This document shows positions 44,721 through 52,924 of a stretch of 64,000 nt of DNA, one piece after another. A program made the position numbers and the translations under genes. Below the pieces are notes generated by a model. That model was not told the origin of the DNA and made no database searches. It worked only from the letters and a program-made list of their open reading frames with translations. Source of the stretch: KBS-96 sp963722585 (GTDB lineage: Bacteria; Acidobacteriota; Terriglobia; Bryobacterales; Bryobacteraceae); NCBI GenBank assembly GCA_963722585.1, contig CAVRNU010000016.1, positions 3,491-67,490 on the forward strand, given 5' to 3'. Within the stretch, counting starts at the first letter, position 1. Every line of letters begins with the position of its first letter.

Positions 44721-44882
44721 TTATTGCCTGTAATCGCGGATGGTTTTGGCCGAGCGTATGGCCGGCACTTGTTGCGGTTTCACGGTGTCGAGCACGCCAT
44801 GGCTGTGCTGGCGCACTGCAAAGTAAAGGCCACTGAGGAGGCCGATCAAGAGCAGGAGCCGAAGAACGAGACTGTAGATCAT
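44721..44882 (-). CDS. Small membrane protein in the TrbK position
   Basis: 53 residues from MIYSLVLRLLLLIGLLSGLYF, a single TM followed by a basic tail. The start overlaps the virB5 stop (ATGA) and it ends two bases before virB6. In RP4-type clusters this slot between trbJ and trbL holds trbK, an entry-exclusion lipoprotein, but no lipobox Cys is present here, so function is open. Confidence 0.55.
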   Translation of the reverse strand: MIYSLVLRLLLLIGLLSGLYFAVRQHSHGVLDTVKPQQVPAIRSAKTIRDYRQ

Positions 44883-45646
44883 TGGCTGTACTCCGCAATG
44901 GTGGCCGCCGATCCACCCCACGCGATTGCTTCGCTGGCCGTGTAGGTATCGCAGATGGTCATGACGTTGAGGTTGTCGGCCAGCACGTCGCGTTGAACTT
45001 TGTTGGTCAGGATCTGCTGCTCGGCAATGGTCGTAAGCAGGGCATTGGCATCCTCCTGCTGGCGATTGGCGAGCACCGTGCCGTTCGCGAGTAGATTCAA
45101 CTGCTCGACTTCGGAGTTGGTCGCACTGCTCGTATCCTGCGAAGTTGCTTCGAGATTGGAGAGAGCCTGGTCGTTGGCCGGCTGATTGGTACGGCTATCG
45201 GCGATGGTCAGCATCGCAGCCTGGCTCATGCCGTCAGCCACATTGACGGACGCGATATTGGCGGACGTCGAACTCGCGCCGAGCGGAAAGACGGACCAGA
45301 ACGGCGGCGGGTGAATGCCATAGGTCGCCGTGCTCCAGGTACCTGGAATGTTGACGCCCGAGGTAACGGCTGGATTCCAGCCGCCGGTCTCGCCAAAGAT
45401 TGTGGGGGTATTTGAGTCGACGACTTGCGTGGCCGTGCCGAGCCACGGGCTTTTGATCGTGAACCAACCGGCGTTATAAGCGATCTGGTTGTACGTCTGC
45501 GTCGCGATGTTATAGAGCTGGATGATGTCTGCGATCTCCGTGATGGCATGGGCCGATTGCGTGGGATCGAAGACGATGGTAGGGAACCCGAACTGTGCAA
45601 GTCCCAGCGCGGGAATTAACAAAGCAACTAAGCAGCGTTTGCGCAT
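44879..45646 (-). CDS. trbJ: Type IV secretion pilus-tip protein VirB5/TrbJ
   Basis: About 255 residues from MRKRCLVALLIPALGLAQFG at 45646. Signal peptide, then FDPTQSAHAITEIADIIQLYNI, the typical TrbJ opening in which a helix bundle begins, a Gly/Pro/Thr-rich middle with WNPAVTSGVNIPG, and a C-terminal helical part (NRQQEDANALLTTIAEQQIL). Exported minor pilus component. The ATG overlaps the stop of the small gene upstream by one base. Confidence 0.85.
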   Translation of the reverse strand: MRKRCLVALLIPALGLAQFGFPTIVFDPTQSAHAITEIADIIQLYNIATQTYNQIAYNAGWFTIKSPWLGTATQVVDSNTPTIFGETGGWNPAVTSGVNIPGTWSTATYGIHPPPFWSVFPLGASSTSANIASVNVADGMSQAAMLTIADSRTNQPANDQALSNLEATSQDTSSATNSEVEQLNLLANGTVLANRQQEDANALLTTIAEQQILTNKVQRDVLADNLNVMTICDTYTASEAIAWGGSAATIAEYSQ

Positions 45647-45819
45647 CAGTGCCCTCCAAAGAAGCGGATCAGCACGCCCACAATGCCGACAGCGAGTCCA
45701 AAGCCGAACACTCCCACGACAAAGCACAGAAAGAGGATGACCACGGAACTCGCGGCTTTGCCGGGCAGCGCGGCGTACTTGATGTCACGCCGCAAGGAAT
45801 TAAGATCGTCGTTATTCAT
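45646..45819 (-). CDS. 57-residue membrane protein in the type IV secretion operon
   Basis: Reads MNNDDLNSLRRDIKYAALPG then a long hydrophobic stretch rich in Val, Phe and Gly ending RFFGGH. The start overlaps the virB10 end by eight bases and the stop overlaps the virB5 start (TGATG), so coupling on both sides supports a real gene. The family is not recognised. It could be a lipoprotein-less VirB7 substitute or an inner-membrane adaptor. Confidence 0.6.
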   Translation of the reverse strand: MNNDDLNSLRRDIKYAALPGKAASSVVILFLCFVVGVFGFGLAVGIVGVLIRFFGGH

Positions 45820-46969
45820 AAGCCTCCAAATTCAAATCGTTAGTGAGAATGACCTTGATCCGGGTTCCTTCGCGAACCTGGATAGTCGGATACTTGTTGA
45901 GGAACTTCGCAAGCACTTGTTCCGCGCTCGAACCCATACGTTCGGTGAAGCCAACGCGGAAGCCGACGGCAGGGTCGTACCCGTAGCCGCCATAAGCGCC
46001 GATCTGACTGAGACCGCCGATTGCACCAAGCGCCAGCGAAGTGCCGAAAATTTCCAGGTAATGGTGATCGACTTTGCTCACGACACCCGTTTCGCCGATC
46101 TGATCCAGTCCGTGGAACTTATCGAGCGAAACGGATTTGCCGTTGGGCAGAATCAAACGATGAAACAGAATGGCGAGGCGGCGTTGATCGAAGCCGCTGA
46201 CTTCGCGCGCTTCGCCTAACACCCGCGAGCCTCTCGGGATCAACAACTCGAGTCCAGCCCGGCTATAGACATCGGTAGAAACCTGCGCAATCACCGGGCC
46301 GCTGAATTCGCCATCGAGACGATTTAAAAGGACGGTCTCGATAATGGTTCCTTCGTCAAGCCGGTATGTGCCTGGCGGCGGTTCGCTGTTCGATGATTCC
46401 GCATCTTGGTTCTCCCCTGGTTTTTGGGCGGTCACAGGTTGCTCCGTTTTCGGACCAGGTGCGGTACTGGAAGACTGCGAAGCGGTGTCCGCCTTCGCTT
46501 CTGCGCGGCCGCCCTGCGGAGCAAAGGCGACGGTAGAAGAGTAGGCCGCGTTGTGATCGCGGCGCAGGTCTTCGAGGCGCAGTTGCTGCCGCAGTTGCGA
46601 GACTGGATCGGCTTGTGCAGTATGTGGCCCCTCGCCTTCGAGCGTCGACTGCGCGCGGCGCTTCGCAAACTCCGCTTGTTCGGCCGCACGTTTGGCTTCC
46701 TCCATCTCCCGGTCGAGCTCCGCCTGCTCGGAATCGATATTCGCCGGACTCATCGGCCACACCTTCGCGGTCGGCTTCTTCTCGGAAGTAGTCGGCTGCC
46801 GGTGACAGCTCCCCCAGATCGTGAAGTAGCCGAGCGCAAGCAGACCAAGACCATAGCCAACACGCTTCACCCGGTCCATCGAAATCGCGCCCTGGGGCGG
46901 CCGGTACTGCTGGCGGACGCCGGACGGCTGCGGTTGCGGAGTAGAAGGGTTTTCGGGAGGTATGGCCAT
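45812..46969 (-). CDS. trbI: Type IV secretion protein VirB10/TrbI
   Basis: 385 residues. Short Pro-rich cytoplasmic N-terminus, one TM (VGYGLGLLALGYFTIWG, about residues 37-53), a long Gln/Glu/Ala-rich coiled region (ELDREMEEAKRAAEQAEF), then the beta-barrel domain: RLDEGTIIETVLLNRLDGE, SRAGLELLIPRGSRVLGEA, FHRLILPNGKSVSLDKFHG, and the antenna region before IQVREGTRIKVILTND. Spans from the inner to the outer membrane. Three bases separate it from virB9. Confidence 0.92.
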   Translation of the reverse strand: MAIPPENPSTPQPQPSGVRQQYRPPQGAISMDRVKRVGYGLGLLALGYFTIWGSCHRQPTTSEKKPTAKVWPMSPANIDSEQAELDREMEEAKRAAEQAEFAKRRAQSTLEGEGPHTAQADPVSQLRQQLRLEDLRRDHNAAYSSTVAFAPQGGRAEAKADTASQSSSTAPGPKTEQPVTAQKPGENQDAESSNSEPPPGTYRLDEGTIIETVLLNRLDGEFSGPVIAQVSTDVYSRAGLELLIPRGSRVLGEAREVSGFDQRRLAILFHRLILPNGKSVSLDKFHGLDQIGETGVVSKVDHHYLEIFGTSLALGAIGGLSQIGAYGGYGYDPAVGFRVGFTERMGSSAEQVLAKFLNKYPTIQVREGTRIKVILTNDLNLEAYE

Positions 46970-46972
46970 GGT

Positions 46973-47758
46973 TTACCTCCAGATGTCGAGCTTTTGTTTG
47001 CCGATCTCGAGATACGCCTGATCGAGAATCTTCGGGATGAAGTACAAGCCATCGGATCTGAGCTCGAACTGGATCAGATTGGGCTTGCCGTCCTTCACCT
47101 CGTACAGCGCAGGTGCTTCCTCCGGGTGTGCCCGAATGTAAGTGAATTTATCGTCGTGCCAGACCGCTTCCACGTTGAACGGAGGCTTATCTTTCCGGAA
47201 GTGGTAGGCGAACTGCATTGTGTCGGGATAATCGGCGCGTAGCTGGTCGCCTTTGGCTTTCACTTGGGCAGCGGACGCATCCTGCACTTTCTTCAGCTGT
47301 GCCTGTGCTTCCGTAAGCTGCTGCTTCAAGCCTGCGACTTCGGAGGCGGAGACAAACACCGGCGGCTTTTCGAGCGACGACGCATCAGCCGGTTTGACAA
47401 AGACCTTCAGCGCTACCGGCCCATTACCACCTTCGACCGCCTGAAACGTGTAAGAGTTGTTGTGATCGGTGACGATGTGAATGTCTGTCGAAATGCCGGT
47501 TTTCGAGGGTTTCACCGCCACATAGCGCTCGGCGCCCGGAATCACATCGACGTTCCAGTAGGTCTTATCCCCACAGAACACGCCCATCGCTTTCTCGGAA
47601 GCGGGCAACACAATCAGCGTGGTTTCTCGTACCGACGAATGCAGCGGGATTACATCCTCATCGTGGGCGACGATGGTTTCCGTCGTTGCCTCCGGCGTGT
47701 TGTCTGCGCCAAAGGCAACCAAGGCCAAAAGAAATCCAAGAAGTACTTTACGAATCAA
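46973..47758 (-). CDS. trbG: Type IV secretion protein VirB9/TrbG
   Basis: 261 residues with a signal peptide (MIRKVLLGFLLALVAFGADN). The N-terminal domain has GDKTYWNVDVIPGAERYVAV and the strand pattern of VirB9; the C-terminal part has QFAYHFRKDKPPFNVEAVWH, FTYIRAHPEEAPALYEV and LRSDGLYFIPKI, the VirB9 domain that contacts VirB10 and VirB7. No cognate virB7 lipoprotein was found. Eighteen bases after virB4. Confidence 0.87.
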   Translation of the reverse strand: MIRKVLLGFLLALVAFGADNTPEATTETIVAHDEDVIPLHSSVRETTLIVLPASEKAMGVFCGDKTYWNVDVIPGAERYVAVKPSKTGISTDIHIVTDHNNSYTFQAVEGGNGPVALKVFVKPADASSLEKPPVFVSASEVAGLKQQLTEAQAQLKKVQDASAAQVKAKGDQLRADYPDTMQFAYHFRKDKPPFNVEAVWHDDKFTYIRAHPEEAPALYEVKDGKPNLIQFELRSDGLYFIPKILDQAYLEIGKQKLDIWR

Positions 47759-47775
47759 GCGGTTTCTCCTCCGGG

Positions 47776-50142
47776 TTACGCTCCCGCCGCCAAGGTCCTC
47801 TCGCGGCGAAGCTGCTTTTCTGGGTTGCTGTTGGGATCGTTCGAATAGGTCAAGCGATCCTGATCGGCATCGATCCGCAGTGCTACCGTCTTGAAGTACT
47901 GCGGTGTGAAAATGGTGAGATCCTGCTGGGGCCGCTGGCGCACGATGCGCTCGGCCTGCTTCTCGTTGAGCTTGAACAGATCCTGATAGGTCGCCGGCTT
48001 GATCTTCGGATTCGACAGGAAAATGTTCATGAGACAGGCTTCGTTCACGAGCGCGCCATAGCCAGCGCGCTCGGCATCGAGGCCGCTCTGGGTGACGAAG
48101 ATGTTGCCAAGATTGTTCTTGCGGCCGGTTTTCAACTTGTTGACCAGGTAAGGTCCCATCTCAGAGAGCAGCATCCAGCGCCAGCATTCGTCCAACACCA
48201 ACAGCTTCAGCCGCTTGATCTGCGCTGGATCGAGAACGACCGCGTCAAACCGTTGCTGGATGTAAAACGAGAGCGGGCGCAACACATCGAGCGTTTTTTC
48301 CAGGTCTTGAAACTCGAACGCCGTCAGATCCGAAAAGCGGATCGTGTCCTGAACGTTGTCAAACAGATGGCCGTACTGGCCACCTTCGCACCAGCGCTTC
48401 AATCGTGCATACAGTCGCGCCGGCAAGCTGAGATTCTGTAAACGGCGGTCTTTGGACGCAAGAGCGTAAATGGCATCCAGCGCTTCATAGAGATACCGGT
48501 CCTCTTTCGCCTGGTCGTCGAGCGAGGCCTGGGGGTCGCGGCCTACCAGCAGGCGAAGGAAGTAGAACAGAAACTCCAGATTGTCGGCAGTGGGTGGCAA
48601 CGAGAACGGATTGATCGTCGCGGTCTGCTTCTCGAGTGAGATCTCGAAATAGGAGCCGCCGAACTCGGCCACCAGATCGCGGTAGCTGTGCCCGATATCG
48701 AGAATCATAGTGGCCGGGGCATACTTCTGGGCTTGCGCGATGAGATAGTTGGTGAGAAACGATTTCCCGGACTCCAGTACGCCGAGGATCAGGACTCCCA
48801 AGACGCCGCCCACATGCGCGTTGAAATAGAACAATTGCTGGTCCGCCGTTTCGAACGTGCAGAGATACTCGTCCTTGAGATGCGGATTACGTTTTTCGCC
48901 GGTGTAGCTGGCCCAGATCAGCGCCATGTCCGCGTAATTCACGTTCAGCAGGTACTGGTAGCGGCGGGTATAGCGGTAGTTGCCTGGCAGAATCGAGAGC
49001 CACGAAGGCAGAAGGTTCAGGCGTTCGTCGAGCAAGGCGGCATCCCACCGCCCGAAAACTTTCACTACCTGCGAAATCGATTCGCGGACACGGTCGAGAT
49101 TCCTGCCGAGTAGAACCACTGTGCAGGCGAACGCGCCAAAGTAGTTGCCACGGTTCTCGATCTCCTGCATGCACTGGCCGAGCGAGTCGTAATGCGCTTC
49201 GACTTCGTGCTTGCGGGGCAGCTCCGACTTCGGCACGCCGCGCCCATGCAAGGCAAGAGCGGCGAGATTTAGGAACAGCGCATCGAACCCGGTTTGTTTG
49301 GCGCGAATGACCCGCCGCATGTGCAGGTTGCTCTTGGGCTTCCATTCGGTCGCAACGATGAGATCGGAATCGATCGCGAGCAAATCGGCGAGCAGATTGG
49401 GCATAGTCGAGCCCGGAAGCTGTTTCAGGGAAATCGACTTGACGAAGAAATCGTTCACCCGAAGGTGATCGGCATAAATTTCGATCTGCGAATCAAGCGT
49501 GGTGAGGTCTATGCGGCCGCCCGCCTCGCAATGAAAGGCGGCGGCATGCGCCGGATCGTAATTGACGAGATTTCGGAGAAACAGCCGCGCTTCACGCTCG
49601 CGAAGCACTTTCGTTTGAAGGAGATCGTCCACGAAAGATCGAAACGAACGCACGGCGCCGTGGAGAATTTCGAGAGCCCGCGCCGCTTCCGCCGCTACTT
49701 CTTCGGGTCCGCGCTCGAGCGAATGGAGAAACTTCTTCTGCGGCCGGAAGCCCTCGTAGAGCACAGCCAAGTAGAGCCGGATCTCAAAAAGCGAAGCAGC
49801 ACGCGCTTCAAGCGCTTTCATTCGGCGGTGAACGGCTGCGGTAGCTGCATCAGTCGGATACGATTCGCGATAGGGCGGTTTGGCGCCGGAGCGCTTGACA
49901 ATGTAGGAATAAAGCCGGAATCGATCATCGAACAACCGAACGGCCGATTCATAACGCCGGGTGAAAGCGTTTAATTCCTCGTCGGTTCGGCAATCGGGAT
50001 CGATGCCCGAGAGCGATAAAAGAATCCCGAGGTCGCCGAGTTTCGTTTCAAACGTGATGTCATCAATGAATCGCAACAGGGCGATTTCGTCGGCGCATGC
50101 GCCAGCATCCTGAAGCGGACTCGACGACCTGCGGGAAAACAT
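47776..50142 (-). CDS. virB4: Type IV secretion ATPase VirB4/TrbE
   Basis: 788 residues, usual size. The N-terminal domain is followed by the ATPase with Walker A VLILGVLESGKSFLTNYLI near residue 458, ATMILDIGHSYRDLVAEFGG, KLLVLDECWRWMLLSEMG (Walker B) and NLGNIFVTQSGLDAE. Large cytoplasmic/membrane ATPase that drives pilus biogenesis. It follows virB3 by three bases. Confidence 0.93.
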   Translation of the reverse strand: MFSRRSSSPLQDAGACADEIALLRFIDDITFETKLGDLGILLSLSGIDPDCRTDEELNAFTRRYESAVRLFDDRFRLYSYIVKRSGAKPPYRESYPTDAATAAVHRRMKALEARAASLFEIRLYLAVLYEGFRPQKKFLHSLERGPEEVAAEAARALEILHGAVRSFRSFVDDLLQTKVLREREARLFLRNLVNYDPAHAAAFHCEAGGRIDLTTLDSQIEIYADHLRVNDFFVKSISLKQLPGSTMPNLLADLLAIDSDLIVATEWKPKSNLHMRRVIRAKQTGFDALFLNLAALALHGRGVPKSELPRKHEVEAHYDSLGQCMQEIENRGNYFGAFACTVVLLGRNLDRVRESISQVVKVFGRWDAALLDERLNLLPSWLSILPGNYRYTRRYQYLLNVNYADMALIWASYTGEKRNPHLKDEYLCTFETADQQLFYFNAHVGGVLGVLILGVLESGKSFLTNYLIAQAQKYAPATMILDIGHSYRDLVAEFGGSYFEISLEKQTATINPFSLPPTADNLEFLFYFLRLLVGRDPQASLDDQAKEDRYLYEALDAIYALASKDRRLQNLSLPARLYARLKRWCEGGQYGHLFDNVQDTIRFSDLTAFEFQDLEKTLDVLRPLSFYIQQRFDAVVLDPAQIKRLKLLVLDECWRWMLLSEMGPYLVNKLKTGRKNNLGNIFVTQSGLDAERAGYGALVNEACLMNIFLSNPKIKPATYQDLFKLNEKQAERIVRQRPQQDLTIFTPQYFKTVALRIDADQDRLTYSNDPNSNPEKQLRRERTLAAGA

Positions 50143-50145
50143 GAA

Positions 50146-50418
50146 TTAAACGAGGCCTCCTTTTTTGTTGGTTGTTTTGCCTGGGTCGTATACGTTCCTC
50201 TGGCGCAAAGCCCGCGGAACGATGACGACCAGTTCGGGATCGTGTTTGGTCAGCCAGTAGGCTCCACTCCACAGGAGAGCGAAGACCGCCAGGGCTGACA
50301 GGAAGGTGAAGTGGCGAAAGACGAGAAACGCGGCGATCAGGATGACAATGCACAGCCTGCGGTCAATCCCCAGCAGAGTCGCTGTCAGGTTGATGGACCG
50401 GTAGGTGGGCGTCGCCAT
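50146..50418 (-). CDS. virB3: Type IV secretion protein VirB3/TrbD
   Basis: 90 residues from MATPTYRSINLTATLLGIDRR at 50418. Two adjacent TM segments (LCIVILIAAFLVF, LSALAVFALLWSGAYWL) and a conserved end HDPELVVIVPRAL. Small inner-membrane partner of VirB4. One base after virB2. Confidence 0.88.
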   Translation of the reverse strand: MATPTYRSINLTATLLGIDRRLCIVILIAAFLVFRHFTFLSALAVFALLWSGAYWLTKHDPELVVIVPRALRQRNVYDPGKTTNKKGGLV

Positions 50419-50419
50419 C

Positions 50420-50746
50420 TTAAAGCCCTTGAATCCAGCCTTCCCACTTGGCGGCCGAGAGCGCGAGCATGCCGCCACCGATGATCGCGATCAGCACGCC
50501 GCCGAGCACTCGCCCGCTAAAGGCCAGCAGGAGCCCGGCGACGACAATCGCGAATTCGACCAAACCGGTCACAAACGTGCCGGTCGAGATGGTTTGCGCG
50601 CTCGCGCCCAGACTCGAGAACGGGTCCTGCGCCCAAGTTGCCAGGACCATGACGAGCAACGGCAAGGCTGCCCGTGGCCCTGGCTTCGAAAACAACGCCC
50701 CGCTCGCAACCTCAAGATGCGAGGCAGCAGTCCTCCAACGTGTCAA
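50420..50746 (-). CDS. virB2: Type IV secretion pilin VirB2/TrbC
   Basis: About 109 residues if started at TTG 50746, which has AAAGGAG ten bases upstream. A long leader to LPLLVMVLATWAQ is followed by the mature pilin with two TM segments (VTGLVEFAIVVAGLLLAFSG, VLGGVLIAIIGGGMLALSAA) and a short end. The frame is continuous upstream with a broken primase-polymerase, so a fused product is possible, but the ribosome site argues for separate initiation. Confidence 0.75.
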   Translation of the reverse strand: MTRWRTAASHLEVASGALFSKPGPRAALPLLVMVLATWAQDPFSSLGASAQTISTGTFVTGLVEFAIVVAGLLLAFSGRVLGGVLIAIIGGGMLALSAAKWEGWIQGL

Positions 50747-51925
50747 TGCAATTAACTCCTTTCGTATGAACAGTCCAAAGAAAGATCGAGTGGGAGAGCG
50801 CGCCCCTGGCGCGCACGAATGCTGTCGATAGAAACCTCCTGTGCGAGCGCACAGGCGTTTGGTGCCGTTGTGCGCGAATTCCTGAAAAGATAAAGTCGAT
50901 TGATCCAGTTCGCGCCCAAACGCATTCCTGAGCGCTGCCTGAATCGTGATCCAGCCGTAGGTCGATCCAGCGGTGGGCCGAGCCCACTTCGGCCGGTACA
51001 AACCAGACAATCGGAACAGGCGGTCTATGCGTGCCGGGTCACCATTCGTGTAATAGGCGAGCAGCGAACAGAGTGCTGCGTCCGCCCGGCTGTGGTCTCC
51101 GCCGTAATCGGATATGTCGCCGACCCAGAGTCTCTGGAATTTCGCACCATTCCTCGCTTGTTGTGTGCGGCGGATGAGTTCTTCATCGCTTTCCGTTACG
51201 GAAGCGAGCTGTCTCGAAAACTCGGGGCGCGTGCGGCTTTTTCGATCAAGAGTTGCAGCTAGATCGAGGATGTCGGCCTGGCGCTCTTCGATCGTATTGG
51301 CCGTTCCGTCGAGATGATTGCCTGTGATGGTGAAGTATCGCGCCGAGCTGTAGATCTCGATTCTCTGGCTCCGGCGCCCGCTCCGGTCGGGCAGCGACGC
51401 CTTCACCAGGATGTGAAGACCTTCGCCCGAAGGGGACCATTCCGTATAGCTGTTGATGCGCTTGACAATCTCCGAGGCCCACGGCTCCAGATCGCCGGGC
51501 CCTGTGCGGCAGTGATCGAGATCGACTCCGGTGTAAGGATCCGCCGCGGTGAAGACGATTCCGATTCCGTCGAAGCCAAACCGCGAGGCGGTGGCCCGCG
51601 CTTGGCCGTAGCTCGTCCATGTCGCAGGATCGGTACAGTTCGCCGGCTTGCCCGTGGCTGGACAGACTGGCAGCTTGGTCCGCGCCTTGCTACGATTTTC
51701 GGGAGCCGTTATGTCGAGGAAAGAGCGATCTAGAGCTGAATGATCCGACGGGGCAGAACTGGCGATTAGTTGGGTCGAGAGGGCCTTGTCTAGGCCGCCA
51801 GCAGACTGACTTCTCCGGGCGCCTTTACTGGCAATGCGACTGGCAATAAAAACGCAGGACTCGGTGCGTTTCCGTACAGCGCAACAGTTACCAAGTCGTT
51901 CATTCTGTTGCACGGAGTTGAACAA
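50747..51925 (-). pseudogene. Bifunctional primase-polymerase (prim-pol) fragment, fused in frame to virB2
   Basis: Recognisable from ATGKPANCTDPATWTSYGQA through GFDGIGIVFTAADPYTGVDLDHC (catalytic Asp pair), EWSPSGEGLHILVKA (metal/His motif), and a C-terminal helical part DYGGDHSRADAALCSLLAYY then ARPTAGSTYGWITIQAAL. No start codon with a ribosome site is visible and the N-terminal region before PATGKP looks garbled. No stop separates it from virB2. It starts next to the tRNA-like remnant, so the gene was probably cut when the element edge was formed. Confidence 0.72.
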
Positions 51926-51929
51926 TGGC

Positions 51930-51988
51930 GAGCCGTAGCCGCACTTTTAATGCGGTGGTCGCGGGTTCGATTCCCGCCCGGCTCACCA
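51930..51988 (+). pseudogene. tRNA-Lys (TTT)-like remnant lacking the D arm; attachment-site candidate
   Basis: From the 3' end: ACCA, acceptor CCGGCTC, T arm GCGGG-TTCGATT-CCCGC, variable TGGTC, anticodon stem CCGCA/TGCGG with loop CTTTTAA (anticodon TTT). The 5' side shows GAGCCG then TAG straight into the anticodon stem, so the D arm (about 16-17 bases) is missing. The 3' half is what tyrosine integrases use as att sites, and an integrase fragment starts 16 bases away. Confidence 0.65.
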
Positions 51989-52003
51989 ACAAAACAAAGG
52001 ACT

Positions 52004-52285
52004 TTACTGAAGCTTTTCATTCTCTCTGTGCCCATTGTCTGTGCCCAAAGCCTCCTGGTCCTTACTTCGCAGATGTTTCTCAATACGCTCAGCGAGTTGC
52101 TTTAGCCGCCGAGGAGAGACTATGTGGTACCGGTCAAATACGTGCCTGGTTTTGTGCCCGCTGATTTCCATGGCCTCCTTCTCGCTGAAACCTGCTTCGA
52201 TCATGTTTGTGAGCGCGGTCCGTCTGAGGTCATGAAACAGAGCATTGGGGAACGTCCGCTTTTCCGTTGAAAATAGCGGCTCTCG
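52004..52285 (-). pseudogene. int: Tyrosine recombinase/integrase, C-terminal fragment
   Basis: Contains the catalytic box II: FHDLRRTALTNM (His, Arg), then SEKEAMEISGHKTRHVF with the second His and the nucleophile Tyr in DRYHIV, and a basic end. About 85 residues remain; everything upstream of NALFHDL is replaced by the IS256-like element from about 52285. Adjacent to the tRNA-like att remnant, as expected for the element's own integrase. The element can no longer excise by itself. Confidence 0.82.
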
Positions 52286-52296
52286 AATAACTCACT

Positions 52297-52920
52297 TTAC
52301 GACGCCTTTCTCCGTTTCGCAACATTCGACTTACTAGGCATGAGAGCATTGAGCTCCATGACAAGGTCGGGGATCCGTTTGTGCCCCTTGACGCGGCGGA
52401 ATTGCTTCTGGGCAACTAGCAAACCCGAGCCGACCCAACGCTCGCGTTGATCACCGGAATGCCAGCGCTTCACATTAAGGCAAACCCTTTCAACGATAGA
52501 GAAGGCCGATTCGATAACGTTGGTGCTGGCCAGGGTCAATCGCAGTTGCTGCGGAACGTGGAGCCGATGGACTGTCAGCGTTTCCTCCAACCCTTCCGCC
52601 AAGCTGCGGGCCGCGCTGGGATTGAGATGCATCAACTCGTGATGCAGCCCTTCGAGCGCCTGCCTGGCGGCGGCGTAATCTTCGAGCGCGTAAGCGGCAT
52701 TCAATTTCCTGGCGACCGCCGGTTTCTGCTCAGCAGGCTCATTAATTGCAATCCAGCTTGACGCACCAACTCGCCCACTCCTTTACGCAGCCAACCCACC
52801 ATTTCCGCCATCGGCAGCACCATCTGCACCGTCGGGCCTCCTTCAGCAGCCATGGCCTCGAGCTGCTTCACCGCTCGCTGCGATTCAATCTGATATGGTT
52901 CCTTTATTAGCGACTCTCCT
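52297..52920 (-). pseudogene. IS256/mutator-family transposase with internal deletion
   Basis: The N-terminal part EPYQIESQRAVKQLEAM, GPTVQMVLPMAEMVGWL, VRQAGLQLMSLL is followed after a junction near 52715 by the C-terminal part AYALEDYAAARQALEGLHHE, LEETLTVHRLHVPQQLRLTL, STNVIESAFSIVERVCLNVK and the catalytic-Glu region WVGSGLLVAQKQFRR. About 200 central residues, including the two Asp residues of the DDE triad, are gone and the frames differ, so it is inactive. Confidence 0.78.
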
Positions 52921-52924
52921 TTTT

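Larger units (their letters stand above)
31000..51990 (-). mobile_element. Integrative conjugative element backbone
   Basis: Contains relaxase, coupling protein, VirB2-B6, B8-B11 homologs, Ssb, ArdC, primase/helicase and an oriT candidate on one strand, ending at a tRNA-like attachment remnant with an integrase fragment beyond it. Only VirB1, VirB7 and an intact integrase are missing. The left boundary is not certain; it could be at ssb copy 2 or extend to the partial module at 1-2.4 kb. Confidence 0.75.

Noticed and set aside
51790..52083. Minus-strand peptide containing GGNRTRDHRIKS
   Set aside because: This is the well-known false translation of the complement of a tRNA T arm/anticodon region; the DNA is the tRNA-Lys-like remnant.
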